Shown: positions 25,823 to 34,123 of the stretch, piece by piece
Layout: every line of letters starts with the position of its first letter
Position numbering within the stretch: the stretch's first letter is position 1
From: Candidatus Desulfofervidus auxilii
Lineage (GTDB): Bacteria; Desulfobacterota; Desulfofervidia; Desulfofervidales; Desulfofervidaceae
Direction of reading: 5' to 3'
DNA length: 64,000 bases
Assembly: GCF_001577525.1 (NCBI RefSeq)
Contig: NZ_CP013015.1
Location: 2,344,656 to 2,408,655, forward strand
Program-made: the position numbers and the translations under genes
The notes under the pieces: generated by a model
What the model was told of the DNA's origin: nothing
What the model saw: the letters and a program-made list of their open reading frames with translations, nothing else
Databases searched by the model: none

Positions 25823-25896
25823 TGGCTGGCGGACGAGGATTCGAACCTCGGTTAGCAGATCCAGAGTCTGCCGTCCTACCACTAGACGATCCGCCA
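25823..25896 (-). tRNA. tRNA-Gln (anticodon CTG)
   Basis: Acceptor TGGCGGA pairs with TCCGCCA, with an encoded CCA. The anticodon stem GCAGA/TCTGC holds loop CTCTGGA, so the anticodon is CTG. The T-arm has GGTTCGAATCC. It is first in the cluster. Confidence 0.94.
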
Positions 25897-25950
25897 TCTT
25901 TTTAATAAAGATAACTAAATTTTGAAAACCAGTCAAGGGAGCAGGGGATG

Positions 25951-26355
25951 TTAGCTTTTTTCAAAATGCATCAATTTTTTTTCCAGAACTACCAAGCAGG
26001 TTCCCACCTTAGTCTTTGCCAATATCAAGCCCAACAATACCCCACCACTATTAGCAAGCATATCAGTATATTCAAATGACCGCTGGTGGCTCATACCTTG
26101 TAAAAATTCTAAGACTATACCCATTGAGACAAAACCTACAAATAACAACAGGTGTATATTTCCTAGGGAGTAAATCTGAGCAAACCACAGCATTAAAAAA
26201 AGATAGGTCACAAAATGAACAAATTTGTCACTTTGGGAAAAACCAACTATCTGAGGCGGTGTAGGTATTAAGGAAAAAAATACCACCACAGCAATCATTA
26301 GGAAGCCTATTGTTAGCCATAGTTTGGTGAATTTAAGTGGAGACTTTGATTGCAT
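25951..26355 (-). CDS. VanZ-like small membrane protein
   Basis: About 134 residues with four hydrophobic segments. The VanZ-like core is SDKFVHFVTYLFLMLWFAQ followed by EFLQGM near the third helix, and YTDMLANSGGVLLGLILA with the conserved D-x-x-x-N-x-x-G. The family is found in glycopeptide resistance and in envelope-related settings; its role here is unknown. I place the start at 26355, because the stop of the small exported-peptide gene (TAA) precedes it by one base. A start at 26397 is possible but would overlap that gene. Confidence 0.75.
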   Translation of the reverse strand: MQSKSPLKFTKLWLTIGFLMIAVVVFFSLIPTPPQIVGFSQSDKFVHFVTYLFLMLWFAQIYSLGNIHLLLFVGFVSMGIVLEFLQGMSHQRSFEYTDMLANSGGVLLGLILAKTKVGTCLVVLEKKLMHFEKS

Positions 26356-26356
26356 T

Positions 26357-26458
26357 TTAATAAATATAATAAGTTGGGACCAAGTAGCCCTTGACATCTT
26401 CCGCCGTGGCCATTCCTAAAATTAGAAATAAACACAAAAATGATAAAAAAGTTTTCAT
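26357..26458 (-). CDS. Possible 33-residue exported peptide or signal-peptide remnant
   Basis: A short frame encoding a clean signal peptide (MKTFLSFLCLFLILGMATA) followed by only 14 residues (EDVKGYLVPTYYIY) and a stop. The stop and the VanZ ATG form TAAAATG, so the genes would be translationally coupled. No Shine-Dalgarno is visible. It is either a very small secreted peptide or the 5' end of a degraded outer-membrane protein gene. Confidence 0.4.
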   Translation of the reverse strand: MKTFLSFLCLFLILGMATAEDVKGYLVPTYYIY

Positions 26459-26552
26459 ATGGTCAATTTACATTTTAATAGAAATCTGTCAACTCTTTAT
26501 CTATTCTAATTAAACTACTTTGCCGTATCCCTGGTTGGGAAAACCATATTCC

Positions 26553-26581
26553 TTGACTTTAAATAATTTAACCACTATAAT
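26553..26581 (+). promoter_or_regulatory. Strong sigma-70 promoter of rpsU
   Basis: TTGACT (26553-26558), a 17-base spacer and a perfect TATAAT (26576-26581). The rpsU start codon follows 36 bases downstream, with GAGGGGG in between. This is the best canonical promoter in the window. Confidence 0.8.
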
Positions 26582-26617
26582 TAGTTTTTATCCGATATGA
26601 GAGGGGGTGGATTATGA

Positions 26618-26830
26618 ATGGTAGGTGTGAAGGTACACCCAAATGAGCCTTTTGAGAGCGCTCTTAAACGTTTTAAAAAGGAAGTAGAGCGGGAAGGGAT
26701 TCTTTCAGAACTGAAAAAACGGCAATTTTATGAAAAGCCTAGCGTGCGTCGGAAAAAGAAAGCCATGGCTGCCCGTAAAAGGCTATTAAAACGGATGAAA
26801 CGCCTTGGTCTTTTACAACAGAGAGGTTAG
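26618..26830 (+). CDS. rpsU: Small ribosomal subunit protein bS21
   Basis: A 70-residue basic protein with the S21 pattern: [20 protein letters not shown] near the start, then [19 protein letters not shown] and a lysine/arginine-rich tail. It belongs to the 30S subunit and helps initiation at the anti-Shine-Dalgarno site. It has a strong promoter and ribosome site. yqeY follows after two bases, the common rpsU-yqeY pairing. Confidence 0.97.
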   Translation: MVGVKVHPNEPFESALKRFKKEVEREGILSELKKRQFYEKPSVRRKKKAMAARKRLLKRMKRLGLLQQRG

Positions 26831-26832
26831 AA

Positions 26833-27291
26833 ATGTCTCTATATGAAGAGATTAACGAACATCTGAAAGAGGCATTGAAATCCAAGAAAACAGATGCATT
26901 GAATGCCCTTAGGGGATTAAAGGCTGTTATTAAAAATAAAGAAGTAGAATTAAGGCGAAAGCTAGAAGATAATGAGATTATTCAGTTAATAGCTAAGCAG
27001 ATTAAGCAAAGGAAAGAGTCCATTGCTCAATTCCAAAAAGGGAATAGGCCTGATTTAGTAGAGAAAGAGGAAAAAGAGTTAAAAGTATTGGAACAATTTA
27101 TGCCTCCTCCACTTTCAGAGGAGGCATTGGATAAAATCTTGCAGGAGATTATTACTGAGACAGGAGCTATAGGGCCTCAAGATATGGGTAAAGTGATGAA
27201 AGTAGCTATGTTTCGCTTAAGCGGACGGGCTGAAGGCAAAGTAATAAGCCAAAAAGTGAGGCAATTTCTCACCCAATATAATTCCCATTGA
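26833..27291 (+). CDS. yqeY: GatB/YqeY domain protein
   Basis: A 152-residue helical protein similar to the tail domain of GatB. Features are LNALRGLKAVIKNKEVELRR near residue 24, IAKQIKQRKESIAQFQKGNRPDL near 52, LEQFMPPPLSEEAL near 83 and the GKVMKVA...GRAEGK pattern near the end. Free-standing YqeY proteins are thought to bind tRNA; the precise role is unsettled. The gene is full length and cotranscribed with rpsU. Confidence 0.93.
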   Translation: MSLYEEINEHLKEALKSKKTDALNALRGLKAVIKNKEVELRRKLEDNEIIQLIAKQIKQRKESIAQFQKGNRPDLVEKEEKELKVLEQFMPPPLSEEALDKILQEIITETGAIGPQDMGKVMKVAMFRLSGRAEGKVISQKVRQFLTQYNSH

Positions 27292-27298
27292 AAAGAGA

Positions 27299-27620
27299 AG
27301 GAAAGGCCTGTAAATGAATTAGAGGAAGCAGTGGAGTTTAATGAAAACAAATTAAAGCTTATCTGTGTAGATTTTATCTCATAAAAGAGGACGATATGGT
27401 AAAAAATTAAAAGGGCTACCTATGAAAATCTTTTAGATAAAGTCTCAAACCTTCTCAGATTGTCGGATGATTTAACAAAAAGATACGGCAGAGGATTTTC
27501 AGTTGATAATTTAGAAGCAATGCGAATTGCCTTAAGTTTGGTTTTCTCTAACCAAGAAACAAAAAACATAACAATGAATGATATTAAACAATTCATAGAA
27601 AGCCATATCCCTAAAGGTGT
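27299..27620 (+). pseudogene. Collapsed relic of a helicase-nuclease-methylase defence locus
   Basis: Three fragments follow each other in the order of the intact locus at 29.9-38 kb. Bases 27299-27456 closely match the helicase 3' end and nuclease start (32939-33095), including the TCATAAAAGAGGACGAT junction. An extra A after the nuclease ATG causes an early stop. Then comes a fragment reading LTKRYGRGFSVDNLEAMR, a DUF1016 segment related to but different from the intact copy. Bases 27562-27610 match the first codons of the methylase (IKQFIESHIP). The large interiors are missing. The relic starts within a few bases of the yqeY stop. Confidence 0.8.
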
Positions 27621-27699
27621 TTTTTGAGGTAAGTTGCTTATTCCATTTTTTAGTTTAATTTTAGAATAAGGTTATCCGTTGTTCCAAAATAATGGAATA

Positions 27700-27723
27700 C
27701 CTGCCTGCCTGCAGGCAGGCAGG
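27700..27723. repeat. 24-bp perfect GC-rich palindrome
   Basis: Three CCTG-type units run into their exact reverse complement (12 + 12 bases, CCTGCCTGCCTG then its inverse). It lies between the defence relic and the TatD-like gene. The same unit recurs near 13081, 32919, 45508, 45805 and 51518. Confidence 0.8.
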
Positions 27724-27780
27724 AACGAAGATGGCTAAAAAACCTTTTATTTCCCACCAGAAGAGGAATAGAACTTATAT

Positions 27781-28542
27781 TTAAATTTTCCAGCATTCTT
27801 CTGCATTGCGGAAGGCTATGGCTTCTAAAAAAGAAACATCAACTCCATGGAGTTTTAACCAATGCACAGCTTGAGGTACAGCGTCATAACGCCGATAAAC
27901 AAAGTTTATGTAATCACTATTTAACATGCCTCGCTGGAATAAAGGAGCATTTTCTAAAATATCTTGCGGAGAAAGTCGTCCTTCTCCTAGAGAAAGGCCA
28001 GCATAGGCTCCAAATTCATTAACCATTTTAATGACGTCGGTATGAACATGCTCAATCACTACCTTTTGAGGATCAATGCCCACTTTAGCCAAGATGTCTA
28101 AGGTTTTTGTAACTACTTCTGAGCGGTTTTTAGGGGGCAGATGCAAATCAATAGGCACATTTAAAGACTTAGCTAACTCTACTTGGGATTTTAATACCTC
28201 TGCTTCCAAGGCAGTATCAAAATGAAGGCCAACTTCTCCTAAACCAATAATGGTCTCTTTTTCTAAGAAAGTAGGAAGAATATCAATTACCTTGGGCCAA
28301 TCTTCGGGAATGCCTAATGGATGGATACCTACCGTAATAAATAATTTTAGCCCATTTTTCTGCGCGTTATTGGTAAAAATTTTAAGTAATTGGTGATAAT
28401 GATCAAACAAGGTAGTAGCCCGGGTGGCTCCCACATAACAGGAATGGGTAATAATTCTATTTACTCCTTTTAACGCCAATTCCTCATACGCCTCATAAGG
28501 CATTAAATCTGCATGGGTATGAGCCTCAATTAAATTTGTCAC
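27781..28542 (-). CDS. TatD-like metal-dependent hydrolase
   Basis: A 253-residue TIM-barrel amidohydrolase-superfamily protein. Metal-binding motifs are EAHTHADL at the N-terminus (H-x-H), VGIHPLGIP near residue 91, GLGEVGLHFD near 116 (Glu), LHLPPKNRSE near 153 (His), IEHVHTD near 184 and an Asp in LNSDYINF near 228. It resembles the archaeal-type TatD-related hydrolases more than E. coli TatD. Activity as DNase or on small metabolites cannot be decided. It stands between two accessory segments but looks like a normal, intact chromosomal gene. Confidence 0.82.
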   Translation of the reverse strand: MTNLIEAHTHADLMPYEAYEELALKGVNRIITHSCYVGATRATTLFDHYHQLLKIFTNNAQKNGLKLFITVGIHPLGIPEDWPKVIDILPTFLEKETIIGLGEVGLHFDTALEAEVLKSQVELAKSLNVPIDLHLPPKNRSEVVTKTLDILAKVGIDPQKVVIEHVHTDVIKMVNEFGAYAGLSLGEGRLSPQDILENAPLFQRGMLNSDYINFVYRRYDAVPQAVHWLKLHGVDVSFLEAIAFRNAEECWKI

Positions 28543-28639
28543 TGTTCTCCTCCATAAGATAATGCACTATATTTGCCACTTTTTACAATATAATACAACT
28601 CCCTTTCAAATGGAAATATACTTGAGGTAGAAAATGAAT

Positions 28640-28687
28640 CCCAACTTTTATATTGATTATCCATGATAAAAACGATATAAAACTAAA
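28640..28687. repeat. 48-bp direct repeat, copy 1 (upstream of mntA-hepT)
   Basis: Matches 29803-29850 with one mismatch. It contains TTGATT and TATAAA 17 bases apart, so it is a promoter-bearing repeat. After it comes a remnant reading IEEAIKRNLRELGF that resembles the tail of a restriction-methylase gene, then mntA. Confidence 0.85.
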
Positions 28688-28739
28688 ATCGCAAGAATTG
28701 AAGAGGCTATAAAACGTAATTTAAGGGAGCTTGGGTTTT

Positions 28740-29042
28740 ATGAAAACTAAATCTTTAGAAGAAATTAAAAACTTACTCAAAGAACATAAAAAAATTTTAC
28801 GAAAGCAGTTTGGTGTCAAAGAGTTAGCGATATTTGGCTCTTATGTTAGAGAAGAACAGACGCTTGCTAGCGATATAGATGTTCTTGTGGAATTTGAAAC
28901 TGGGTGTAAAACGTTTGACAATTACATGGACTTAAAGTTTTACCTTGAAAATCTTCTTGGCCTGAAAGTAGATCTTGTCACCAAAAAAGCAGTAAAGCCC
29001 AGATTACAGCCTTACATTTTTAAGGAACTTGTCTATGTCTAA
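28740..29042 (+). CDS. mntA: MntA-type antitoxin (minimal nucleotidyltransferase)
   Basis: About 100 residues with the MNT catalytic core [24 protein letters not shown] followed by D-x-D. A further acidic residue sits in [13 protein letters not shown]. In type VII toxin-antitoxin systems MntA adds AMP groups to the HEPN toxin and silences it. It overlaps the hepT gene by 8 bases. The ATG at 28740 is preferred over an upstream TTG at 28731. The pair lies between the two copies of the 48-bp repeat. Confidence 0.85.
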   Translation: MKTKSLEEIKNLLKEHKKILRKQFGVKELAIFGSYVREEQTLASDIDVLVEFETGCKTFDNYMDLKFYLENLLGLKVDLVTKKAVKPRLQPYIFKELVYV

Positions 29043-29376
29043 GAAAGAGCTAAAAATTATTTTACAAGAAATACTTGATGAAATTGATCGCATTAGGAGA
29101 TTTACGCAAGGCATTTCTGCTTTAGAAGAATTTGTAGAAAAAGAAGTTGCATTTTATGCGGTGTTAAAATGTTTGGAGAATATCGGTGAAGCTGTAAAGC
29201 AAATTCCAGAAGATAAAAGGAAACTCTATCCCTTGGAATGGAGAAAAATTGCCGGACTTAGAGATATTTTGATACATGAATATTTTGGTATTGATAAGGA
29301 AATTATATGGGATGTGGTTAACCGGAAATTGCCAGAGCTTGAAGCCGCGGTTAAGTATCTGCTTGACTACATATAA
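29035..29376 (+). CDS. hepT: HepT-type HEPN toxin
   Basis: A 113-residue helical protein. The signature [12 protein letters not shown] near residue 80 is the R-x4-H-x-Y RNase motif of HepT toxins; the Tyr is the usual AMPylation target of MntA. The upstream [11 protein letters not shown] is also typical. It would cleave RNA when not modified. The ATG at 29035 lies inside the end of mntA. Both genes look intact. Confidence 0.87.
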   Translation: MSKKELKIILQEILDEIDRIRRFTQGISALEEFVEKEVAFYAVLKCLENIGEAVKQIPEDKRKLYPLEWRKIAGLRDILIHEYFGIDKEIIWDVVNRKLPELEAAVKYLLDYI

Positions 29377-29432
29377 ATTAACTTGTCGAAATTAAAAAAC
29401 TTAAGGAGTCTATAAGATGCAACTAAAAGAGC

Positions 29433-29766
29433 TTGGGTTTGGAGAATATCCAGCACATCCAGCAGAGCATTGAGCATGGTTGGAGCCGAAACGTCCTGGT
29501 CCACCAGATAGAAAGCGGCTTTTATCACGCTCTTTTTATCCTTGAATTAGGCGTTGGCCTTACCTTTGTGGGAAACCAGGTTCATCTCTATACTTTCAAG
29601 CCGATAGGCGTTTCTTCTTATAGACTAATACGTGCACTTCCAGAGGAGATGAAGAGCAATTTGCCGAGTGTTGAAGAATTAGAGAGAAAGTTGGGGAGTT
29701 GAGATGGGGTTTGAGGCGTTTTATACCCGCTGCCACGCCATTCTTGAAAAACGAGAAGAGGCATAA
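29433..29766 (+). pseudogene. Internally deleted DUF1016 nuclease remnant and tail fragments
   Basis: An open frame of 89 residues joins three separate parts of a DUF1016 (YhcG-type) nuclease: SIEHGWSRNVLVHQIESG from the N-terminal domain, ILELGVGLTFVGNQVHLY from before the nuclease core, and PIGVSSYRLIRALPEEM with LPSVEELERKLG from the C-terminus. The catalytic strand with the D-x-K segment is absent. A 20-codon frame (29704-29766, MGFEAFYTRCHAILEKREEA) follows and looks like another fragment. A short piece upstream reads KELGFGEY, the tail of a methylase-type gene. The segment is debris, not a working gene. Confidence 0.7.
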
Positions 29767-29802
29767 ATTCTACTATCAATTTCTCTTTTTTAAAAACCAG
29801 CC

Positions 29803-29850
29803 CCCAACTTTTATATTGATTATCCATCATAAAAACGATATAAAACTAAA
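29803..29850. repeat. 48-bp direct repeat, copy 2 (upstream of the helicase)
   Basis: Same sequence as 28640-28687 except one base. It ends two bases before the helicase start codon. The two copies bracket about 1.1 kb containing mntA, hepT and nuclease debris. Confidence 0.85.
29816..29844 (+). promoter_or_regulatory. Promoter inside the 48-bp repeat, driving the helicase operon
   Basis: TTGATT (29816-29821), a 17-base spacer and TATAAA (29839-29844). The helicase ATG is only 8 bases after the -10 box, so the transcript would start at or next to the ATG. No Shine-Dalgarno precedes that ATG. Both facts suggest a leaderless message. Confidence 0.55.
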
Positions 29851-29852
29851 TC

Positions 29853-32800
29853 ATGTACCGCCCTGAATATTTAATTATTGATAATAACAACCTCAAGCTT
29901 TTTGAAGAATTAAATAATATCCTAAAAGAACAAAAATCCATTGATATAGCCAGTGCCTATTTCAACATCGCAGGATTTTGGCTTGTAAAAGATGCCTTGT
30001 CAAATGCTAAAAGATTAAGACTGCTGATGGGCATTTCTCCTCAAATAGGCGAAAAAGAGCCTGATCTCTTTCAACCAGAAGAGCAATATAAAAAGAGTTT
30101 CCGCCGTGACTTAGAGGAGGAAGCATTTGAAAGGGATAAAAAAGAGGCTGTAATATCTTTAATTAAGCTTTTGCAAAATCCTGCTTGGGAAGTTCGCCTT
30201 TATGATAAGGGGTTTCTCCATGGCAAGGCCTATATTTTTGATAAGCTAGCCATTGTGGGCTCTAGTAATTTCACCCACTCGGGTTTCACTTCTAATACAG
30301 AGCTTAACGCTGTTTTAGATGAAGCTCATGCAAGATATATAAGGGAAGAATGGTTTGAAAAATTTTGGAATGATGCTCGTGACTTTAAAGAAGAGCTTAT
30401 TAAAATTCTTGATGAATCAAAATTTGGTACTAAAGAATACTCACCTTATCATATTTTTATAAAGGCCTTATATGAGCTTCAAAAAGAGGATATTTTATTT
30501 GAATACGACACACCATCGGCTTTACCCGCAAGTGAAGTAGATTTGGCCAATTTTCAGGAAGATGCGGTTAAGCGTATTTATTCAAGGCTTAAAACTTATA
30601 ATGGTGTTCTCATTGCAGATTCTGTTGGACTTGGAAAGACCTGGATTGCCAAAAAGGTCATTGAAGACTTTGGTTTTTATAGACGAAAAAGATTTGTTGT
30701 TATTTGTCCTGCCTCAGTAGATGAACCTTTATGGAGGCCAGCCCTAAAAGACATAGGAGTTTCTGAAAACATTATCCATATGGAGGAGCTTGGAAGAGAG
30801 GACCTTAATTTCTCAGAACTTGAAAGGAAATTAAATTTTAGGCTTGAAGACATAGCCTTGATTGTCATTGACGAGTCTCATAACTTTAGAAACCCATTTT
30901 CTAATCGATATGAAAATCTGTTCACTTTAATAGAAAAAACCAGCATTGAAAACAAACCAAAAATTTTGCTCCTTACCGCAACGCCGATGAACAACACTCA
31001 TTGGGATCTCTACTTTCAATTGATGTTATTAGCCCAAAATAATAAGAGAATTTTTTTTAAAGAAGGCATCTTTGATTTAGAAAAGGAATTTAAAAAGGCA
31101 GATAAAGGTAATATTTCCCAATTAGCAGATATTTTGCAGATTATCTCCATCAGGAGAACCAGACAATATATAAAGGATAACTACCCGGATGCAAAGTATA
31201 AAGATGAAACGGAGAATTGGATACAAATTAAATTTCCAGAACGAGAATTAGATGAGATAAATTATAGTCTTAATGAGACCTATCAAGGTCTTTATCACCA
31301 AATTGCCGAGAAGATAGAAAAAGGACTAAATCTTGCCTACTACAGACTTGAAGAATATCGGATAGCTGGCAAGAGAAACGAGATGGAACTAGGAAGAATG
31401 AAGGCCTTGGGGGGTATCTTACAGACCCTCCTCTTAAAACGCTTGGAAAGCAGTGTAAAAGCCTTTAGAAAAAGTATCCAGACACAAATAGATTTTCTTT
31501 CTACTTTTAAAGAGATCTTTCAAGAGGGTAAAATATTAAGAAAAAAGTTCTATGATAAATACCTTACTTATTTAGAGGAAGAAACGGAAAACGCAAGTTA
31601 TTTAATAGAACAATTAAAGAGGAACCTTGAACCAGTGAAATTAGCAGAGTTTAATACAAAAAAGTTTTTTGAAGATTTAGACAAGGATATAAAAATATTT
31701 CAAGAAATAAAGGCCCTCGTTGCCCCTATAGATAAAAATCAGGACGCTAAGCTAAAAAAATTAAAAGAAAAATTGATAGAGCTTAAAGATAAGGGGAAAA
31801 TACTTCTTTTTTCATTCTATGCAGATACCATTGACTATCTCTATGAGGCACTTATTCAAGACAAAGTGTTTTGCACTAAATTTAGTAAAAAAATAGCCAA
31901 GATAACGGGTAAATCTTCACCCCACGAGAGAAAGGAAAAAATTAGTAACTTTCTTAATTCGGATACAGATTTGCTCCTTTCTACAGATATTTTATCAGAA
32001 GGCCAAAACCTCCAAAAGGCAAGGATAGCCATAAACTATGATTTACATTGGAATCCAGTAAGAATGATTCAGCGGGCAGGAAGGATTGATAGAATAGGCT
32101 CACCCTTTGATGAGATATACATCTATAATTTCTATCCGGAAAAGGAATTAGAAAGCCTGTTAGAGTTGGTAAAGATATTACAGACAAAGATAGAAATGAT
32201 AAATGAAACTATAGGCTTAGACGCTTCCGTTTTAGGCGAAAAGATTAATCCCAAGGTCTTTGGGATCATACGAGATTTAAGAGGGACCAAAGACAAAAAA
32301 GAAGTGATTCTTAAGGAACTTGAAGAGGAACAATTCGGAGGGGGAGAGCTTTTCTGGCAGCCACTAAAAGACTTTGGTCTAGAAAGATTAAAGGAATTCT
32401 GTGAGTCTCTTCCCCACGGCATTCAAAGTGGTCTAAAGAAAGGATTTAAGGGCATTTTCTTCTCGTATAAATATGAAGAAGACTATCATCTTTGGTATCT
32501 TTATGACGCTATCAATGACCGCTTTATCACTAATAAAACAGAGATATTAAATTTTATCTCCTGCAAAGAAGATGAGCCAAGAGTAATCCCTGAAGATTTA
32601 GATGTGTTTGAAATCCACAAAAAGGTAAGGAGGAAAATAGAAGAGTTTTTCTCTGAAGGTTTAATAGCCACAAAGATACGCGCTGTTCATGGCCGGATGG
32701 AGAAAACATTGCGAGACATGAGGGATGAGCTAGTATTTATCCAAGAGAATTACCTGGAAGAAAACGATGCATTAATACAAAAAGTTGATAATATAATAAA

Positions 32801-33026
32801 TGGCCTTCCCAACATCTCTTTTACCAAGAAAAGGATGAAAACCTTAAGAAAAATCTGGAAAGATTATAAGCAGTCCAGAAATTGGCATATTATGCTGGCA
32901 AGGCTTAGTGAATTTTTACCTGTCTGCCGAACAGGCAGGAAGGAAAAGCCTGTAAATGAATTAGAGGAAGCAGTAGAATTTGATGAAAGTAAATTAAAGC
33001 TTATCTGTGTGGATTTTATCTCATAA
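29853..33026 (+). CDS. SNF2-type helicase with N-terminal phospholipase-D nuclease domain
   Basis: A 1057-residue protein. Residues 1-180 form a PLD-like domain with HGKAYIFDKLAIVGSSNFT (the H-x-K...G-S-x-N motif). Residues from 225 are a SNF2-like helicase: DSVGLGKTW (Walker A), IDESHNF (DEAD-like box) and LLTATPMNN (motif III). Motifs V and VI are STDILSEGQNL and MIQRAGRIDRIGS near 710-755. A helical C-terminal region follows. Such proteins occur with DNA methylases in defence islands as the motor and nuclease of restriction-like systems. The nuclease and methylase genes follow after 11 bases. Close to its end a GC-rich repeat unit lies in frame (PVCRTGRKEK). Confidence 0.88.
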   Translation: MYRPEYLIIDNNNLKLFEELNNILKEQKSIDIASAYFNIAGFWLVKDALSNAKRLRLLMGISPQIGEKEPDLFQPEEQYKKSFRRDLEEEAFERDKKEAVISLIKLLQNPAWEVRLYDKGFLHGKAYIFDKLAIVGSSNFTHSGFTSNTELNAVLDEAHARYIREEWFEKFWNDARDFKEELIKILDESKFGTKEYSPYHIFIKALYELQKEDILFEYDTPSALPASEVDLANFQEDAVKRIYSRLKTYNGVLIADSVGLGKTWIAKKVIEDFGFYRRKRFVVICPASVDEPLWRPALKDIGVSENIIHMEELGREDLNFSELERKLNFRLEDIALIVIDESHNFRNPFSNRYENLFTLIEKTSIENKPKILLLTATPMNNTHWDLYFQLMLLAQNNKRIFFKEGIFDLEKEFKKADKGNISQLADILQIISIRRTRQYIKDNYPDAKYKDETENWIQIKFPERELDEINYSLNETYQGLYHQIAEKIEKGLNLAYYRLEEYRIAGKRNEMELGRMKALGGILQTLLLKRLESSVKAFRKSIQTQIDFLSTFKEIFQEGKILRKKFYDKYLTYLEEETENASYLIEQLKRNLEPVKLAEFNTKKFFEDLDKDIKIFQEIKALVAPIDKNQDAKLKKLKEKLIELKDKGKILLFSFYADTIDYLYEALIQDKVFCTKFSKKIAKITGKSSPHERKEKISNFLNSDTDLLLSTDILSEGQNLQKARIAINYDLHWNPVRMIQRAGRIDRIGSPFDEIYIYNFYPEKELESLLELVKILQTKIEMINETIGLDASVLGEKINPKVFGIIRDLRGTKDKKEVILKELEEEQFGGGELFWQPLKDFGLERLKEFCESLPHGIQSGLKKGFKGIFFSYKYEEDYHLWYLYDAINDRFITNKTEILNFISCKEDEPRVIPEDLDVFEIHKKVRRKIEEFFSEGLIATKIRAVHGRMEKTLRDMRDELVFIQENYLEENDALIQKVDNIINGLPNISFTKKRMKTLRKIWKDYKQSRNWHIMLARLSEFLPVCRTGRKEKPVNELEEAVEFDESKLKLICVDFIS
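32919..32939. repeat. GC-rich palindromic unit inside the helicase coding region
   Basis: CCTGTCTGCC, a short spacer and CAGGCAGG lie in frame in the helicase gene and encode PVCRTGR. The homologous relic at 27299 begins exactly after this point. The unit is the same family as the intergenic CCTGCC/GGCAGG palindromes. Confidence 0.6.
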
Positions 33027-33037
33027 AAGAGGACGAT

Positions 33038-34123
33038 GTGGTAAAAATTGAAAAGGCTACGTATAAAAATCTTTTAGATAAAGTCTCAAACCTTATTGAA
33101 GAGGCAAGAAGGAAGACAGTCAGACATATAAACACAGTTATTACCCAGACTTATTGGGAGATTGGAAGACTTATTGTAGAGGAAGAACAGAGAGGCATGG
33201 CAAGGGCAGAATATGGTGAAGAACTTGTAAAAAGGTTATCAAAGGACCTTACAAAAAGATTTGGCAAGGGATTTACCATGTCAAACCTCTGGAATATGCG
33301 TCAATTCTTCTTAACTTACCCAAAACTCTACGCACTGCGTAGAGAATCTATGGATGAAAAACTCTACGCACTGCGTACACAATTGAGCTGGACACATTTT
33401 AGAATTTTGATGAGGATTAAGGATGAAACAGCAAGGCAGTTTTATGAAATAGAAACAATAAAGAACAATTGGTCCACCCGTGAGCTTGAGAGGCAAATAG
33501 ACTCAGTGTTGTTTGAAAGGCTCACCCTAAGCAAGAACAAAAATAAAGTAATGGAACTTTCCCGGAAAGGCCAGATTATTGAAAGACCTGAGGATGCTAT
33601 AAAAGACCCCTATATACTTGAATTTTTAGGACTACCAGAAAAAAGTTATTATACAGAATCCCAATTAGAGCAAAGACTAATTGACCACCTTCAAGAATTT
33701 CTATTGGAGCTTGGTAAAGGTTTCACCTTTGTGGCCCGGCAGAAAAGGATTACTATTGATAATGAACACTATTATATTGACCTTGTCTTTTATCACAGGA
33801 TATTGAGATGTCTTATATTAATCGACCTAAAAGTTGGCAAGCTAGAACACAAAGATGTTGGACAAATGAATTTTTACCTCAATTATATAAAGGATAAGGA
33901 AATGCTCGAGGGTGAAAACCCACCTGTAGGAATTATCCTCTGTACGGAGACTGGTAGGAGTAGGGTATTTGTAGAATATGCCCTTGGTGGATTAAGTAAT
34001 AAGGTCTTTGTTTCTAAATACAAATTGTATTTGCCCACTAAAAAGGAGTTGGAGGCTGAGATCAAAAAAGAAGCCGCCCGATTCTCCCTAATTAAAAAAA
34101 AGCAAACAACTAATAATGATTGA
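33038..34123 (+). CDS. DUF1016 (YhcG-type) PDDEXK nuclease
   Basis: A 361-residue protein. The N-terminal DUF1016 domain has YWEIGRLIVEEEQRG near residue 40, GKGFTMSNLWNMRQF near 80 and LSWTHFRILMRI near 120. The C-terminal PDDEXK-like domain has HYYIDLVFYHRILRCLILIDLKVG near 245, containing the D and D-x-K catalytic set. Members are often carried inside type I restriction loci. The start is GTG with AGAGGA upstream; the relic copy at 27.4 kb has ATG there. A palindromic KLYALR codon pair occurs twice near residues 100 and 110. Its 3' end overlaps the methylase start by 8 bases. Confidence 0.85.
   Translation: MVKIEKATYKNLLDKVSNLIEEARRKTVRHINTVITQTYWEIGRLIVEEEQRGMARAEYGEELVKRLSKDLTKRFGKGFTMSNLWNMRQFFLTYPKLYALRRESMDEKLYALRTQLSWTHFRILMRIKDETARQFYEIETIKNNWSTRELERQIDSVLFERLTLSKNKNKVMELSRKGQIIERPEDAIKDPYILEFLGLPEKSYYTESQLEQRLIDHLQEFLLELGKGFTFVARQKRITIDNEHYYIDLVFYHRILRCLILIDLKVGKLEHKDVGQMNFYLNYIKDKEMLEGENPPVGIILCTETGRSRVFVEYALGGLSNKVFVSKYKLYLPTKKELEAEIKKEAARFSLIKKKQTTNND

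Noticed and set aside
33325-33385. Repeated palindromic CTACGCACTGCGTA units as a CRISPR or operator
   Set aside because: They lie in frame in the DUF1016 gene and encode the KLYALR repeat known in this family; there are only two copies and no spacers.
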